From NCBI GenBank assembly GCA_045132235.1, contig JBGURX010000019.1:1-64000 (forward strand): a DNA stretch of 64,000 nucleotides, in the 5' to 3' direction. This DNA comes from UBA1756 sp045132235. Its GTDB lineage: Bacteria; Bacteroidota; Bacteroidia; Bacteroidales; WCHB1-69. Of the stretch, positions 17,769-27,032 are shown one piece after another. Under the pieces are notes generated by a model that ran no database searches, was not told the DNA's origin, and saw only the letters and a list, made by a program, of their open reading frames with translations. How positions within the stretch are numbered: position 1 is the stretch's first letter; each line of letters begins with the position of its first letter. The position numbers and the translations under genes were made by a program.

Positions 17769-19451
17769 TTACTGTCGGATAATTTTCAGCATTTCGCTGC
17801 GTCCGCCTCTCTCCTGCACCCGCAGCAGATAGACGCCCGCAGGCCACGAACCGCTGTTGATACAGCGGGTGTCGTCGGCGCTGAAGCCCCGGTCGGCATA
17901 CACCACGCGCCCCGACAGGTCGAAGACGCACAGGCTCACCTCCCGCTGCTCCGGATTGCCCACCACCAGCAGGTCGCCGCACGGGTTGGGCCAGGCGGCA
18001 TAGTGCCGCACCACGCCGCTCTCGCGCACCCCATCGGTACGGTGGTCGAGCCACGCCTGATAGACGTTCGGGATGCCGTAGCCCATCAGTGTGTCGGGAG
18101 CGTTGTACTGGTGCGCCGACTCGCGGATAATCTGCATGATTTCCAACGAGGTGAGCTGCGGCAACGCCTGCCACAAACAGGCCGCCAATCCCGCCATGTC
18201 GGGCGTGGCGCACGAGGTACCGCTGCCCTGCGCGATGTAATTGTACATGTTGTAGTTCACCTCGTCAGGGGCATACAAGCTGGAATATACCATGTACGTG
18301 TCCCAGCCGCACGAGGCCACATCGGGTTTCACACGTCCGTCGAAGCTCGGTCCGCAGCCGCTGAAGGGCGCATATACGCTGTCTGCATTGACCGCCCCCA
18401 CGCACAGGATGTCCTCCGCGTCGCTCGGACGGCTCAGCTTGTGCCACGGGTTGGAGCCTTCGTTGCCGGCCGCCACGCACACCACCATCCCCTTGTGCGC
18501 CGCCTTCGTGGCCGCCAAAGATGCCACGCTGGTATGGCCGTCGCAGCTGCTATAGTCGAAAACAAAGGTGGTGTCGTCGAACTGGGTGTAGCCCAACGAT
18601 GCCGTGATGACATCGGCGCCCAAGCTGTCGGCCAGCTCCGCGCCAGCCACCCAAAAGTCCTCTTCTATCAGCTGCTCGCTGAGCGGATCCTCGGTACGGA
18701 TGAACACCATGTTGGCCGCCGGCGCGGTGCCCACCAACGTATCGTTGTCGCCGTAGATACTGCTTAGAATGATAGATGCGCAGGAGGTGCCGTGCCCATG
18801 GTTGGTATAGACATTGTCCATGCCGGGAATAAAGTTGTAAGTGCCCCAGATTTGTCCATTCTCATAGAGGTTGGCAAACATCGGGCAGCAGTCGAATCCA
18901 ATCCAGCCGGCATCCAGCATCGCAATCAGCATTCCTTCGCCATGATAGCCTTCGGCATGGAGCAGATGTCCGTTGTGGAGGGCAATCTGTCCGTACCCGT
19001 CGCCATAGATCACCGTGTCGCTGCCATGGTTGACATCGGAGATGACGGGAAACTCCTGCGCCGGCGGGTTCTCGAAGCTGTCGTAGTACCCCACCGCCTT
19101 CACGCTGTCCACAAACGGCAGGTTGCGCACGTAACTCATGCGCACGGTATCGGGACAGCACACCACGGCCGTGTTCAGCCACCGCGAGACCGCCAGCACC
19201 CGCAGCTGCGGACTGGCCTGCCCGATTTCGTGCAGATAGGCGGGATTCACCGGCAGGTCCTCCTCCGTGACGGGGATGTTGTAGCGGGCACGCTTGTCCA
19301 AACACCGCTGCGACAGAAAGTTCTGCGGCTGGTCGATACTGTACGGCGTGTTGTTCTTGTCATGCAGATAGACACGGTAGCAATTGACGTTCTGACCAAA
19401 AGCCATCGTAGTAATGAATGCCGAAAGCAATAAGAGAATGGTTCTTTTCAT
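17769..19451 (-). CDS. Secreted subtilisin-like (S8) protease with T9SS sorting domain
   Basis: This 560-residue protein has a signal peptide (to about residue 19), a propeptide-like region (about 22-150) and an S8 catalytic domain. The triad is Asp180 ('MLDAGW'), His220 ('HGHGTSC') and Ser413 ('GSGTSCATP'), with the oxyanion Asn in 'AAGNEGS' near 330. The tail is a T9SS sorting domain ('AWPNPCGDLL', 'VFDLSGRVVY', 'WPAGVYLLRVQE'). It is probably a surface or secreted endopeptidase. It is a paralogue of the S8 gene at 22600: the first 100 or so residues align without gaps. It starts 33 bp after the dipeptidase gene and may share its transcript. Confidence 0.92.
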   Translation of the reverse strand: MKRTILLLLSAFITTMAFGQNVNCYRVYLHDKNNTPYSIDQPQNFLSQRCLDKRARYNIPVTEEDLPVNPAYLHEIGQASPQLRVLAVSRWLNTAVVCCPDTVRMSYVRNLPFVDSVKAVGYYDSFENPPAQEFPVISDVNHGSDTVIYGDGYGQIALHNGHLLHAEGYHGEGMLIAMLDAGWIGFDCCPMFANLYENGQIWGTYNFIPGMDNVYTNHGHGTSCASIILSSIYGDNDTLVGTAPAANMVFIRTEDPLSEQLIEEDFWVAGAELADSLGADVITASLGYTQFDDTTFVFDYSSCDGHTSVASLAATKAAHKGMVVCVAAGNEGSNPWHKLSRPSDAEDILCVGAVNADSVYAPFSGCGPSFDGRVKPDVASCGWDTYMVYSSLYAPDEVNYNMYNYIAQGSGTSCATPDMAGLAACLWQALPQLTSLEIMQIIRESAHQYNAPDTLMGYGIPNVYQAWLDHRTDGVRESGVVRHYAAWPNPCGDLLVVGNPEQREVSLCVFDLSGRVVYADRGFSADDTRCINSGSWPAGVYLLRVQERGGRSEMLKIIRQ

Positions 19452-19484
19452 TTTTATACAATATAATAATAATGTGCGGATGAT

Positions 19485-20855
19485 TTATTTCATCATCTCA
19501 GCGTAATACTGGTAGAAGTACGGAATGGTTTCGATACCTTTGAAGAAATGCTCCAGTTTGTAGTTCTCGTTCGGGGAATGAATGGCGTCCTCGCCGAGAC
19601 CGAAGCCCATGAGGATGGCCTTGGTGCCGAGGATGCGCTCGAAACCGGAGATAACAGGGATGCTACCGCCGCTGCGAGTCGGGATGGGGCGTTTGCCGAA
19701 GGTCTGCTGGTAAGCCTTCTCGGCTGCCTTGTAGGCGGGCATGTCGATGGGCGACACGTAAGCCTCACCGCCATGGCACGGGGTGACCTTCACCTTCACG
19801 CTCTTGGGCGCAATCTTTTCGAAATGCTTCTGGAATAATTTTGAAATTTTAGTGGAATCCTGGTTGGGAACAAGACGCATTGAAATTTTGGCGCAAGCCT
19901 TGGAAGGCAATACAGTTTTAGAGCCCTCGCCGGTATATCCGCCCCAGATGCCACAAACGTCCAGCGTCGGACGGATGCCGGTACGCTCGATGGTGGTGTA
20001 CCCCTTTTCGCCATGCACCTGACGCACGTCGAGGGCTTTCTTGTACTCTTCGAGATTGAAAGGAGCCTTGGCCATCAGCGCGCGCTCGGCTTTGGAGAGC
20101 ACCAGCACATCGTCGTAGAAATGCGGGATGGTGATTTCATTGTTCTCGTTCTGCAGCGAGGCAATCATCTGGCAGAGGATGTTGATGGGGTTGGCGACGG
20201 CACCTCCGAAGATGCCGGAGTGCAGGTCCTTGTTGGGTCCGGTCACCTCCACCTCGAGGTAGCTGAGGCCGCGGAGTCCGGTGGTGATGGAGGGCGTGTC
20301 GGTGGCAATCATGCCGGTGTCGGACACGAGGATGATGTCGGCCTTGAGGAGTTTCTTGTTCTGCTTGCAGAAGTCGTACAGGCTGCCGCTGCCGATCTCC
20401 TCCTCCCCTTCCAGCATGAACTTCACGTTGCAGGGCAACTGGTTGGTTTTCACCATATATTCAAAGGCTTTGGCGTGCATGAACGACTGACCTTTGTCGT
20501 CGTCGGCACCGCGGGCCCAGATCTTACCGTCCTTGACAACCGGTTCGAAGGGGTCGGTTTTCCACAGCTCGATGGGGTCAACGGGCATCACATCGTAGTG
20601 GCCGTAAACCAGCACGGTGGGAGCGGTTTTGGAGATAATCTTCTCGCCATACACCACGGGGTTGCCGGCGGTGGGCATCACTTCGCAACGGTCGGCACCG
20701 GCGGCGAGGATGAGTTCGCGCCAGCGTTCGGCGCAGCGCACCATGTCGCCCTTGTGCTCTTCCTGCGAGCTGATGGAGGGGATGCGGATGAGGCTGAAAA
20801 GTTCATCCAAAAAACGGTCTTTGTTGGTTTCGATGTATTTCTTTAAGTCTTTCAT
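19485..20855 (-). CDS. M20 family dipeptidase
   Basis: This 456-residue cytosolic metallopeptidase splits dipeptides. Metal-binding and catalytic motifs are in place: 'GHYDVMPVDP' near residue 85, 'ARGADDDKGQ' near 113, the catalytic 'EGEEEIGS' near 150, 'VSDTGM' near 177 and the late His in 'AIHSPNE'. The insert between the second and third motifs holds the lid/dimerisation domain ('GPNKDLHSGIFGG'). It lacks a signal peptide, so it would act on imported peptides, a plausible partner for the secreted S8 protease 33 bp downstream. Confidence 0.92.
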   Translation of the reverse strand: MKDLKKYIETNKDRFLDELFSLIRIPSISSQEEHKGDMVRCAERWRELILAAGADRCEVMPTAGNPVVYGEKIISKTAPTVLVYGHYDVMPVDPIELWKTDPFEPVVKDGKIWARGADDDKGQSFMHAKAFEYMVKTNQLPCNVKFMLEGEEEIGSGSLYDFCKQNKKLLKADIILVSDTGMIATDTPSITTGLRGLSYLEVEVTGPNKDLHSGIFGGAVANPINILCQMIASLQNENNEITIPHFYDDVLVLSKAERALMAKAPFNLEEYKKALDVRQVHGEKGYTTIERTGIRPTLDVCGIWGGYTGEGSKTVLPSKACAKISMRLVPNQDSTKISKLFQKHFEKIAPKSVKVKVTPCHGGEAYVSPIDMPAYKAAEKAYQQTFGKRPIPTRSGGSIPVISGFERILGTKAILMGFGLGEDAIHSPNENYKLEHFFKGIETIPYFYQYYAEMMK

Positions 20856-20887
20856 TTTTAGATTATTAAATTATTAATTCTTTATTA

Positions 20888-20951
20888 AACTATGAAATTA
20901 TTTAACTATGAAATTATTTAACTATGAAATTATTAAACTATGAAATTATGA
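20888..20951. repeat. 16-bp tandem repeat, four units
   Basis: Units of AACTATGAAATTATTT start at 20888, 20904, 20920 and 20936 with one or two changes in the last units. The array lies between the dipeptidase start and the stop of the membrane-anchored gene at 20964. Such arrays often vary in copy number. Confidence 0.9.
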
Positions 20952-20963
20952 ATTCTATGAAAA

Positions 20964-22484
20964 TTATTGGGCTAAAAATTTGATATAGATATGATTAGGG
21001 ATTAAATTCTGATACGGTTTGAGGGCATAGAAGGCCACGCAGCGTGTTTTGGAGAGGGCGGTATGGCGCGCCACCAGCTTGGCATTGAGCACACGGTCGA
21101 ACGCACCCGATCCGTTCTGGAAGAAGTAGCGGCAGGCGGCCTGATTCGACCAGCGGCCATCCGTCTTGAGGAGGATGAAGAGCTGGTTGTCGTCCAACAC
21201 ACCGCCGGCCTTGACCGCTTTCTGGTACATGCGCAGATTGGCCGTCGAATCGGCAAAGATGAGGTAATCGCCTTCGCGCATGAAGACTGCGGGGGTGCAG
21301 TGCCGCCAACCGGCGTGCAGCACCGGCGCAAAGCTGCCATGTCCGAACCGATAGCTGCCGCATTCTCCCACCGAGTCGAGGGTATGGCCTGCCGGCAGCA
21401 ACGAGAGCAGGTGTGCCGTGTCGGTGTCACACTTCACGGCAAAAAAGTGGTAGTCCAACGAATCAGAAAGTGTAAAACAATGTATCTCACTGCTTTGCAA
21501 CAAAGAAAATGCTTTTTTCGCTTCTTCCGAAAGATTATTTCCGGTATTGAACTGTCCTGCATCGGAAAGGTGGAAGCAGGCGTAGTCAACGGCGGCGGCG
21601 GGCACCACAGCGGCCGACACGGTCTGTGCATCGGGCTGCTGGTTTTCCAGCTGCGTAAAGAGCGAGCCGTCCTTCATCACGCTGTAACCGGAGAGGGAGA
21701 TTTCGCCAGCGGTCACCACCATCTGGTAGGCCGACCAGTCGGCAAGGTTGCCCAGTGCGGCAAGCGCTTCCTCGAATTCGGAGGAAACATTGGCTTTCTG
21801 GCTGGCCACAAAAGCGGCATGGTTCACCACCAGCCAGTTCTGCTTGGGATTTTTGTCCATCATCTCGCGCAGCGCCTTGAAGCCCTCCTCCTCGGCGATG
21901 CTCTTCCGCTGCGAGAGGCAGTCGAGGGAGGCATTCAGCAGAGTTTCATTTTCAGAAACCGTAAAAGCCCCGTCGTGATAGCAAAACGAGAAGGAACGGT
22001 GATGGGTATCCATTCCATAAATATGGTAATCTTTATACGTATGAAAATTATTATTATTGATTTCCAATACTTTAAGAAGATTGTCAAAATCCTTTGGAGA
22101 GATGCGCAGGGAGAGCAGCAGTGCAAGGCGCCCCTCCACCTCGTGGGCGGAGCAAGCCAACGGGGAGCTGCCGGCCGGCTGTTCGGTGAACTGCTGCAGG
22201 AAATACTCCATGCCGTCGAGCGCGCCCAGCGGCACCGCGTCGGAAAGATAATTGCGCAAACCGCCTTCCGCCTTGACGAAGGCGTCGTAGTCGTTCACCT
22301 GCACCATCATGACAGCATCGGCCGGCACCATTTCCATGGGATCGGCGGTGCTTTTCCGCAAATGATTGACATAAAAATAGATACCAGCGCCCACGGCGGC
22401 GGTCAAGAGAATCAGAGCCACCACCAGCCATCCTTTTTTGTGGGATTTCCGGGGCTTTTGCATTGCAGTTTCTTCAGTTTCCAT
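20964..22484 (-). CDS. Membrane-anchored DUF3352-like protein
   Basis: The 506-residue protein starts with a basic stretch ('KPRKSHKKG') and one transmembrane helix (about residues 18-40, 'WLVVALILLTAAVGAGIYFYV'; N-in). The large domain outside begins 'DPMEMVPADAVMMVQVNDYDAFV', the usual opening of DUF3352-type Bacteroidota proteins, which test substrate-like residues per 'half'. Here the second half is present but ends abruptly at 'PNHIYIKFLAQ'. The start at 22484 fits the promoter at 22516-22523; a second Met at 22463 is possible. The function is unknown. It lies upstream of the dipeptidase gene on the same strand, separated by the tandem repeat. Confidence 0.65.
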   Translation of the reverse strand: METEETAMQKPRKSHKKGWLVVALILLTAAVGAGIYFYVNHLRKSTADPMEMVPADAVMMVQVNDYDAFVKAEGGLRNYLSDAVPLGALDGMEYFLQQFTEQPAGSSPLACSAHEVEGRLALLLSLRISPKDFDNLLKVLEINNNNFHTYKDYHIYGMDTHHRSFSFCYHDGAFTVSENETLLNASLDCLSQRKSIAEEEGFKALREMMDKNPKQNWLVVNHAAFVASQKANVSSEFEEALAALGNLADWSAYQMVVTAGEISLSGYSVMKDGSLFTQLENQQPDAQTVSAAVVPAAAVDYACFHLSDAGQFNTGNNLSEEAKKAFSLLQSSEIHCFTLSDSLDYHFFAVKCDTDTAHLLSLLPAGHTLDSVGECGSYRFGHGSFAPVLHAGWRHCTPAVFMREGDYLIFADSTANLRMYQKAVKAGGVLDDNQLFILLKTDGRWSNQAACRYFFQNGSGAFDRVLNAKLVARHTALSKTRCVAFYALKPYQNLIPNHIYIKFLAQ

Positions 22485-22515
22485 TTCAAAAAAAAATCTA
22501 TTGACAAATAGGCTG

Positions 22516-22523
22516 CAAATTTA
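22516..22523 (-). promoter_or_regulatory. -7 box for the DUF3352-like gene
   Basis: TAAATTTG on the minus strand followed by GCAGCC lies 31 bp before the start at 22484. It is divergent from the box at 22575. Confidence 0.55.
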
Positions 22524-22574
22524 CACGAAATTCCCGAAATTTGCGTTATCATTTCCAAAAAAAGAAAAAATCCG

Positions 22575-22582
22575 TAACTTTG
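22575..22582 (+). promoter_or_regulatory. -7 box for the second S8 protease gene
   Basis: TAACTTTG followed by GCACCC lies 17 bp before the start at 22600. Confidence 0.6.
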
Positions 22583-22599
22583 CACCCAAATTTTTACCA

Positions 22600-24300
22600 A
22601 TGAAAAAAATCATCACCCTGCTTATCCTCATTGCCTTCACGATAGGCCTCCACGCACAAGCCCCCGCCAAATACTGGGTGCAGTTCAAGGACAAAGAGGG
22701 CACTGCCTACTCGGTGAAACATCCCGAAGAGTTCCTGTCGCCCCGCGCCATTGAGAAGCGGCAGCATTTCAACATTCCCATCACCGAACAGGACCTGCCC
22801 GTCAGCGACCGCTACATCCAGCAGCTGATGGCCCTCGACACGAACATGATGCTGCTCACCAAATCGAAATGGCTGAACGGCGTGACCGTATATACCACCA
22901 CGGAGAACATCGCGGACAAAATCCGGCAGCTGGACTTTGTGACGCTGTGCGAATGCACGGCGAAGCTGGATGCCGCGGAGAGTTTCGACTATCCCGTCCG
23001 GCCTTACACGCCGCCCGCGCAGACGAAGAGCGTGATGGAGATGCCCGCCCCCGGCACTGACTTCCTGTACGGCTATGCCGGCTGGCAGCTCGGGGCCAAC
23101 CGCGCCCAGTGGCTGCACCGCCTCGGCGCTTACGGCGAGGGCATGCTGATGGTGGTGATGGATGTGGGCTTCCACAATGTCAACACCATGCCCGCCTTCC
23201 AGGCGCTGCGCGACGAAGGTCGTCTGCTGGGCACCAAGAATTTTGTATTTCCGGGCCGGTCGGTGTTCATCAGCGGCTCGCACGGCACGGAGGTGCTCTC
23301 CTGCATCGCCGCCTACCTGCCCGACGAAATCATCGGCACGGCACCCAAGGCATCGTTCTACCTCGCCAAGACCGAGGACAGCCGCTCGGAAAACAAGATC
23401 GAGGAGGACAACTGGGTGGCCGGACTGGAGTGGGCCGACAGCCTCGGCTGTGACGTGCTCTCCTCTTCGCTCGGCTACTACAAGTTCGACAACAAAAGCC
23501 AGTCGTACCAGTATGAGGACCTGAACGGCAAGGTGAGCCGTTCCTCCATCGCCGCTTCGATGGCGGCCAGCAAGGGCATCGTCGTTTGCGTGAGCGCCGG
23601 CAACGAGGGCAACGGCGACTGGCATTACATCACCAGCCCCGCCGATGCCGACAGCATCCTCACCATCGGCGCCGTTGACCGCGACTACAAGATTGCGGAA
23701 TTCTCCTCCTTCGGTCCCACCGCCGACGGGCGCACCAAGCCCGACGGACTGGCCATCGGCTCGCAAGCCGTTATCGTGACCCCCGAGAGCAAAGTGGATG
23801 CCTCCTACGGCACCTCCTTCTCCGCCCCCATCTTCGCCGGCATGGTGACCTGCCTCTGGCAGCTCTTCCCCGACAAGACCGCCGCTGACGTGATCAACGC
23901 CATCCACCGCGCCGGTCCTCTGTACGACAATCCCAACTACCACTATGGACTGGGACTCACCAACTTCGTCACCGCCTACAACCATCTGGCACGCTCCAAC
24001 GATGCCTCCGTGCTCGCCGCATTCGGCACATCGTCCAGCAACGGCAGCTGCGAGGGTATCTGCTACGCCAGCGTCGGAGTCAGCAGCTTCACCATCAAGG
24101 TCAGCCTCGACGGCACGCCCGTGCCCGGCGAGCAGGTCATCCGCGTGAAAGGCAAATCAGTCGGCGACTACCAGTTCTGCAAATTCAAAATCAAACTCCC
24201 GAAATGCCCCAAAGGACACGACTACGCCATCGCAAAAGTGCAGGTCATCTGCCCCGAAGGCATCTCCTACGAACAGTTCATCGGCATATTGCCCAAATAG
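22600..24300 (+). CDS. Exported subtilisin-like (S8) protease without sorting domain
   Basis: The start at 22600, right behind the promoter, gives 566 residues. A signal peptide ('MKKIITLLILIAFTIGLHAQ') and a propeptide-like region matching its paralogue at 17769 come first. The catalytic triad is Asp188 ('VVMDVGF'), His228 ('SGSHGTEV') and Ser406 ('YGTSFSAP'), with 'SAGNEG' near 332. After the protease fold lies a Cys-containing beta domain (about 470-566) instead of a T9SS sorting domain: no 'YPNP' or 'GxY' pattern is seen. It may stay in the periplasm or leave by another route. The GWxTD gene starts 24 bp downstream. Confidence 0.9.
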   Translation: MKKIITLLILIAFTIGLHAQAPAKYWVQFKDKEGTAYSVKHPEEFLSPRAIEKRQHFNIPITEQDLPVSDRYIQQLMALDTNMMLLTKSKWLNGVTVYTTTENIADKIRQLDFVTLCECTAKLDAAESFDYPVRPYTPPAQTKSVMEMPAPGTDFLYGYAGWQLGANRAQWLHRLGAYGEGMLMVVMDVGFHNVNTMPAFQALRDEGRLLGTKNFVFPGRSVFISGSHGTEVLSCIAAYLPDEIIGTAPKASFYLAKTEDSRSENKIEEDNWVAGLEWADSLGCDVLSSSLGYYKFDNKSQSYQYEDLNGKVSRSSIAASMAASKGIVVCVSAGNEGNGDWHYITSPADADSILTIGAVDRDYKIAEFSSFGPTADGRTKPDGLAIGSQAVIVTPESKVDASYGTSFSAPIFAGMVTCLWQLFPDKTAADVINAIHRAGPLYDNPNYHYGLGLTNFVTAYNHLARSNDASVLAAFGTSSSNGSCEGICYASVGVSSFTIKVSLDGTPVPGEQVIRVKGKSVGDYQFCKFKIKLPKCPKGHDYAIAKVQVICPEGISYEQFIGILPK

Positions 24301-24324
24301 TCCCCCCTGCTAAATCACATCATC

Positions 24325-25833
24325 ATGAAAAGAATACTCCTCTGTATCAGTTTGATTTCCCTGCTCACGGTTGCAGGCTTCGCCCAGAAGAAAAAGGGTG
24401 ACACGCCGGCGGAACCTGTCCAGAAGCACCTGCTGGCCATCCTGAACTACAACGCCTACTGCACCGACGAGCAGCAGCCCTATATCGAGTTCCAGTTCAT
24501 CATCGACGGCAGCACCGCCCACTACATTCCCGCCTCTCCCGACACCTACGCCGCCGAAATCGACATCGAGGTGGAGGTGCGCAAGACCGAAGGCGACGAG
24601 CCTGTCGGCAAGCTCCACTACATCCTCGTCAGTCCGCAGACCCGCGACTCAGTGTCGGAAGAAAAAACATATTTCAGCGACATGCGCAATATGGCCGTCC
24701 CCAATGGCGAGTATTACCTTTATTTCAAGCTGAAGGATGTGCATGGCAACAGCGACACCCTCCGCTATGTGGACTACCTGCAGGTGAATTATCCTGAAAA
24801 CGAAGTGGCGGTGTCGGGCATTTCGCTCTACAGCCGCACCTCGCGCAGCGGCGACGGCGGTGTCTTCTACAAATATGAGATGGCCACCACCCCGCTGTTC
24901 CAGCAATATGCGCCCGAGAATCTGTACGCCCTACCCTTCACTGCCGAAATCTACAACACCGACAAAGCGTTAGGAAACGGCAACTTCATCGTCAAGGCCG
25001 AAATAGCAGAGCTCGGACGCGCCGCAGCGCCCGAATACACCATGACGCGCACGATGAAGGCCGCACCGGCCGCCATCTTCTTCCATATTTTCAACATCTA
25101 CATGCTGCCCTCCGGCAACTACCACCTCAACCTGTACGTGCTGGATGCCGACTCCAACCTGCTCGCCAGCTCCGCCGCCTTCTTCCAGCGCAGCAATCCG
25201 AGAGTGAAAATCGATCTCGCCAATTATGACAACGTGGTGGTGGAGAACACTTTCGTGGAAAAGATGACCGACCTCAAGCAGCTGCAGTATGACGTGGCCA
25301 CCCTCTTCCCCATCGGCAACCGCATCGAGCAGGACTTTTTCACCCAGAACATGAAAAAGGTGCCGCTCGACCAGCTGCAACGCTACTTCTACAGCTTCTG
25401 GGTAAGCCGCAGCCCCAACGACCCCGAAGGGGCATGGCTGGCCTACAAGAAAAAGGTCGAGTTTGTGAACGAGCGGTACGGCAGCAAGGTCATCGAGGGC
25501 TTCCGCACCGACCGCGGCCGCGTGTATCTGCGCTACGGACCGCCGAACACCATCACCGAGGAGCCTTACGACCCACAGGCCTACCCCTACGAGATATGGC
25601 ACTACTATGAAATCGGCCAGCAGACCAACGTGAAGTTCATCTTCTACAACCGCGACCTTGTGACCAACAACTACGAGCTGCTGCACTCCGACTACATCGG
25701 CGAGCTGCACGACCCCGCATGGCAGATGAAGCTCGTGAAGCGCCTCAACCCCAACTCCAACCCCGACATCACCACGCCAGACGAATACTGGGGCGGACAT
25801 GCCGGCGAATACTACAAGTACAACCGCCAGTAA
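24325..25833 (+). CDS. GWxTD domain-containing exported protein
   Basis: This 502-residue protein has a signal peptide ('ILLCISLISLLTVAGFAQ'). Two beta-rich regions follow ('VEVEVRKTEGD', 'NPRVKIDLANYDNVVV'). A C-terminal GWxTD domain (about residues 335-490) is marked by 'FYSFWVSRSPNDP', 'FVNERYGSKVIEGFRTDRGRVYLRYGPP' broken across the core, and 'YPYEIWHYYEI'. The domain is named for a GWxTD sequence that is replaced here by 'GFRTD'. The role is unproven; the family is found in Bacteroidota and other diderm lineages. Its stop codon overlaps the start of the sugar transferase (TAATG), so the two are translationally coupled. Confidence 0.82.
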   Translation: MKRILLCISLISLLTVAGFAQKKKGDTPAEPVQKHLLAILNYNAYCTDEQQPYIEFQFIIDGSTAHYIPASPDTYAAEIDIEVEVRKTEGDEPVGKLHYILVSPQTRDSVSEEKTYFSDMRNMAVPNGEYYLYFKLKDVHGNSDTLRYVDYLQVNYPENEVAVSGISLYSRTSRSGDGGVFYKYEMATTPLFQQYAPENLYALPFTAEIYNTDKALGNGNFIVKAEIAELGRAAAPEYTMTRTMKAAPAAIFFHIFNIYMLPSGNYHLNLYVLDADSNLLASSAAFFQRSNPRVKIDLANYDNVVVENTFVEKMTDLKQLQYDVATLFPIGNRIEQDFFTQNMKKVPLDQLQRYFYSFWVSRSPNDPEGAWLAYKKKVEFVNERYGSKVIEGFRTDRGRVYLRYGPPNTITEEPYDPQAYPYEIWHYYEIGQQTNVKFIFYNRDLVTNNYELLHSDYIGELHDPAWQMKLVKRLNPNSNPDITTPDEYWGGHAGEYYKYNRQ

Positions 25834-26423
25834 TGAAACGCACCTTCGACATCGTGAGCTGCACCCTCGCCGTGCTGCTGCTGTTCCCCTTCGGACTCCT
25901 CATCGCGCTGTGCATTGTTTGCGGGTCGAAAGGCGGCGTGTTCTACCGGCAGGTTCGTGTAGGCAAAGACGGAAAAGATTTCAAGCTACTGAAATTCAGA
26001 ACCATGCGACCCAATGCCGACCGGCAGGGACTGCTCATCACGGTGGGCAACGACCAGCGCATCACCCGCATCGGCGGTTTCCTGCGGAAATACAAGATCG
26101 ACGAGCTGCCGCAGCTGCTCAACATCATCAAGGGCGATATGAGCGTGGTGGGGCCTCGTCCCGAGGTGCGCCGGTATGTGGAGCTGTATGATGAGCGCCA
26201 GCGGCGTGTGCTCACCGTGCGGCCGGGGCTCACCGACTACGCCTCCCTGAAGTACATTTCCGAAAGCGAGCTGTTGGCGAAAAGCGACGATCCCGAAAAA
26301 ACCTACATCGAAGAAATCATGCCCGCCAAACTGGAGCTAAACCTTCAATATATTGACAATCAATCATTAAAAGAAGATCTCAAACTCATCTTCCAAACCC
26401 TGTTTTCCATTTTCAAGAAATAG
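25833..26423 (+). CDS. Bacterial sugar transferase (initiating glycosyltransferase, WcaJ/PglC-like)
   Basis: The start at 25833 overlaps the previous stop by one base and gives 196 residues. This is the compact catalytic unit of the family without the N-terminal membrane domain of long WbaP-type enzymes. Seen are the N-terminal membrane segment 'RTFDIVSCTLAVLLLFPFGLL', 'FKLLKFRTMRPNAD', 'RKYKIDELPQLLNI', 'MSVVGPRPEV' and 'VRPGLTDYASL'. Enzymes of this kind move a phospho-sugar onto undecaprenyl phosphate to start O-antigen, capsule or glycoprotein glycan synthesis at the inner membrane. An exported GWxTD partner as the only co-transcribed gene is unusual. Confidence 0.92.
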   Translation: MKRTFDIVSCTLAVLLLFPFGLLIALCIVCGSKGGVFYRQVRVGKDGKDFKLLKFRTMRPNADRQGLLITVGNDQRITRIGGFLRKYKIDELPQLLNIIKGDMSVVGPRPEVRRYVELYDERQRRVLTVRPGLTDYASLKYISESELLAKSDDPEKTYIEEIMPAKLELNLQYIDNQSLKEDLKLIFQTLFSIFKK

Positions 26424-26468
26424 AAAATGGGGTAAATGATCGAACGAGAAATGAGGAATAGTATAGTA

Positions 26469-27032
26469 TCAATATCGCGACCCATTTCCATATACTTTTA
26501 CAAATGACATTTTCCCAAATCGTATCGTTTTTTCGAGTAAAATCGTGTCTTTATTGTATAATTTGTTTGTTCGCATTTCCATTTCAGCTTCCCAGTATGA
26601 ATTTTCATTTGCATTCAAAAAATGATCCGAAGAATGTCTGTATTTTTTGAATTTACTTACTCGTATATCCCCATTATCATAATGGCATATCCATGAATTA
26701 CACTTTCCTCTACGAACAAATATATTTTCTACAACCAACGAATCAGTGTTCTTGGTTGAGTCAGCGTGTGGATATATTCGCACCTGAAATATGGTGTCAT
26801 TTTTTAATCCGAAGAAAAAAGGCGGAATGAGCGGCCTCTCATATTCAATTCCGTGGACATGATTTCCTGAGGAATCAACGATATTATACCCCATATTCTT
26901 CTCAGAATTTTTTTCTTTCGGGATGATAATGCTCACATTACTGATTGTATATGCAAAAGGTAAAAGTCCAAAATAAAACAGCAAGATTTTAATATTCATA
27001 ATTTTGCACATAATATTACGGATACTTGTCAT
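26469..27032 (-). CDS. Exported partner of Rhs cassette 2, possible immunity protein
   Basis: I do not recognise this 187-residue protein. The N-terminus has a signal-like hydrophobic stretch ('ILLFYFGLLPFAYTISNVSIII'), suggesting a periplasmic or membrane-attached protein. The rest is charged and beta-rich with two Cys in 'RRGKCNSWICHYD'. The start overlaps the stop of the Rhs fragment by four bases (ATGA), so the two are translationally coupled. Downstream position, coupling and small size match immunity genes of polymorphic toxins. The immunity role is inference from context. It is AT-rich like the rest of the island. Confidence 0.6.
   Translation of the reverse strand: MTSIRNIMCKIMNIKILLFYFGLLPFAYTISNVSIIIPKEKNSEKNMGYNIVDSSGNHVHGIEYERPLIPPFFFGLKNDTIFQVRIYPHADSTKNTDSLVVENIFVRRGKCNSWICHYDNGDIRVSKFKKYRHSSDHFLNANENSYWEAEMEMRTNKLYNKDTILLEKTIRFGKMSFVKVYGNGSRY

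Noticed and set aside
20888..20951. A CRISPR array
   Set aside because: The units are directly contiguous with no spacers, and no cas genes are nearby.
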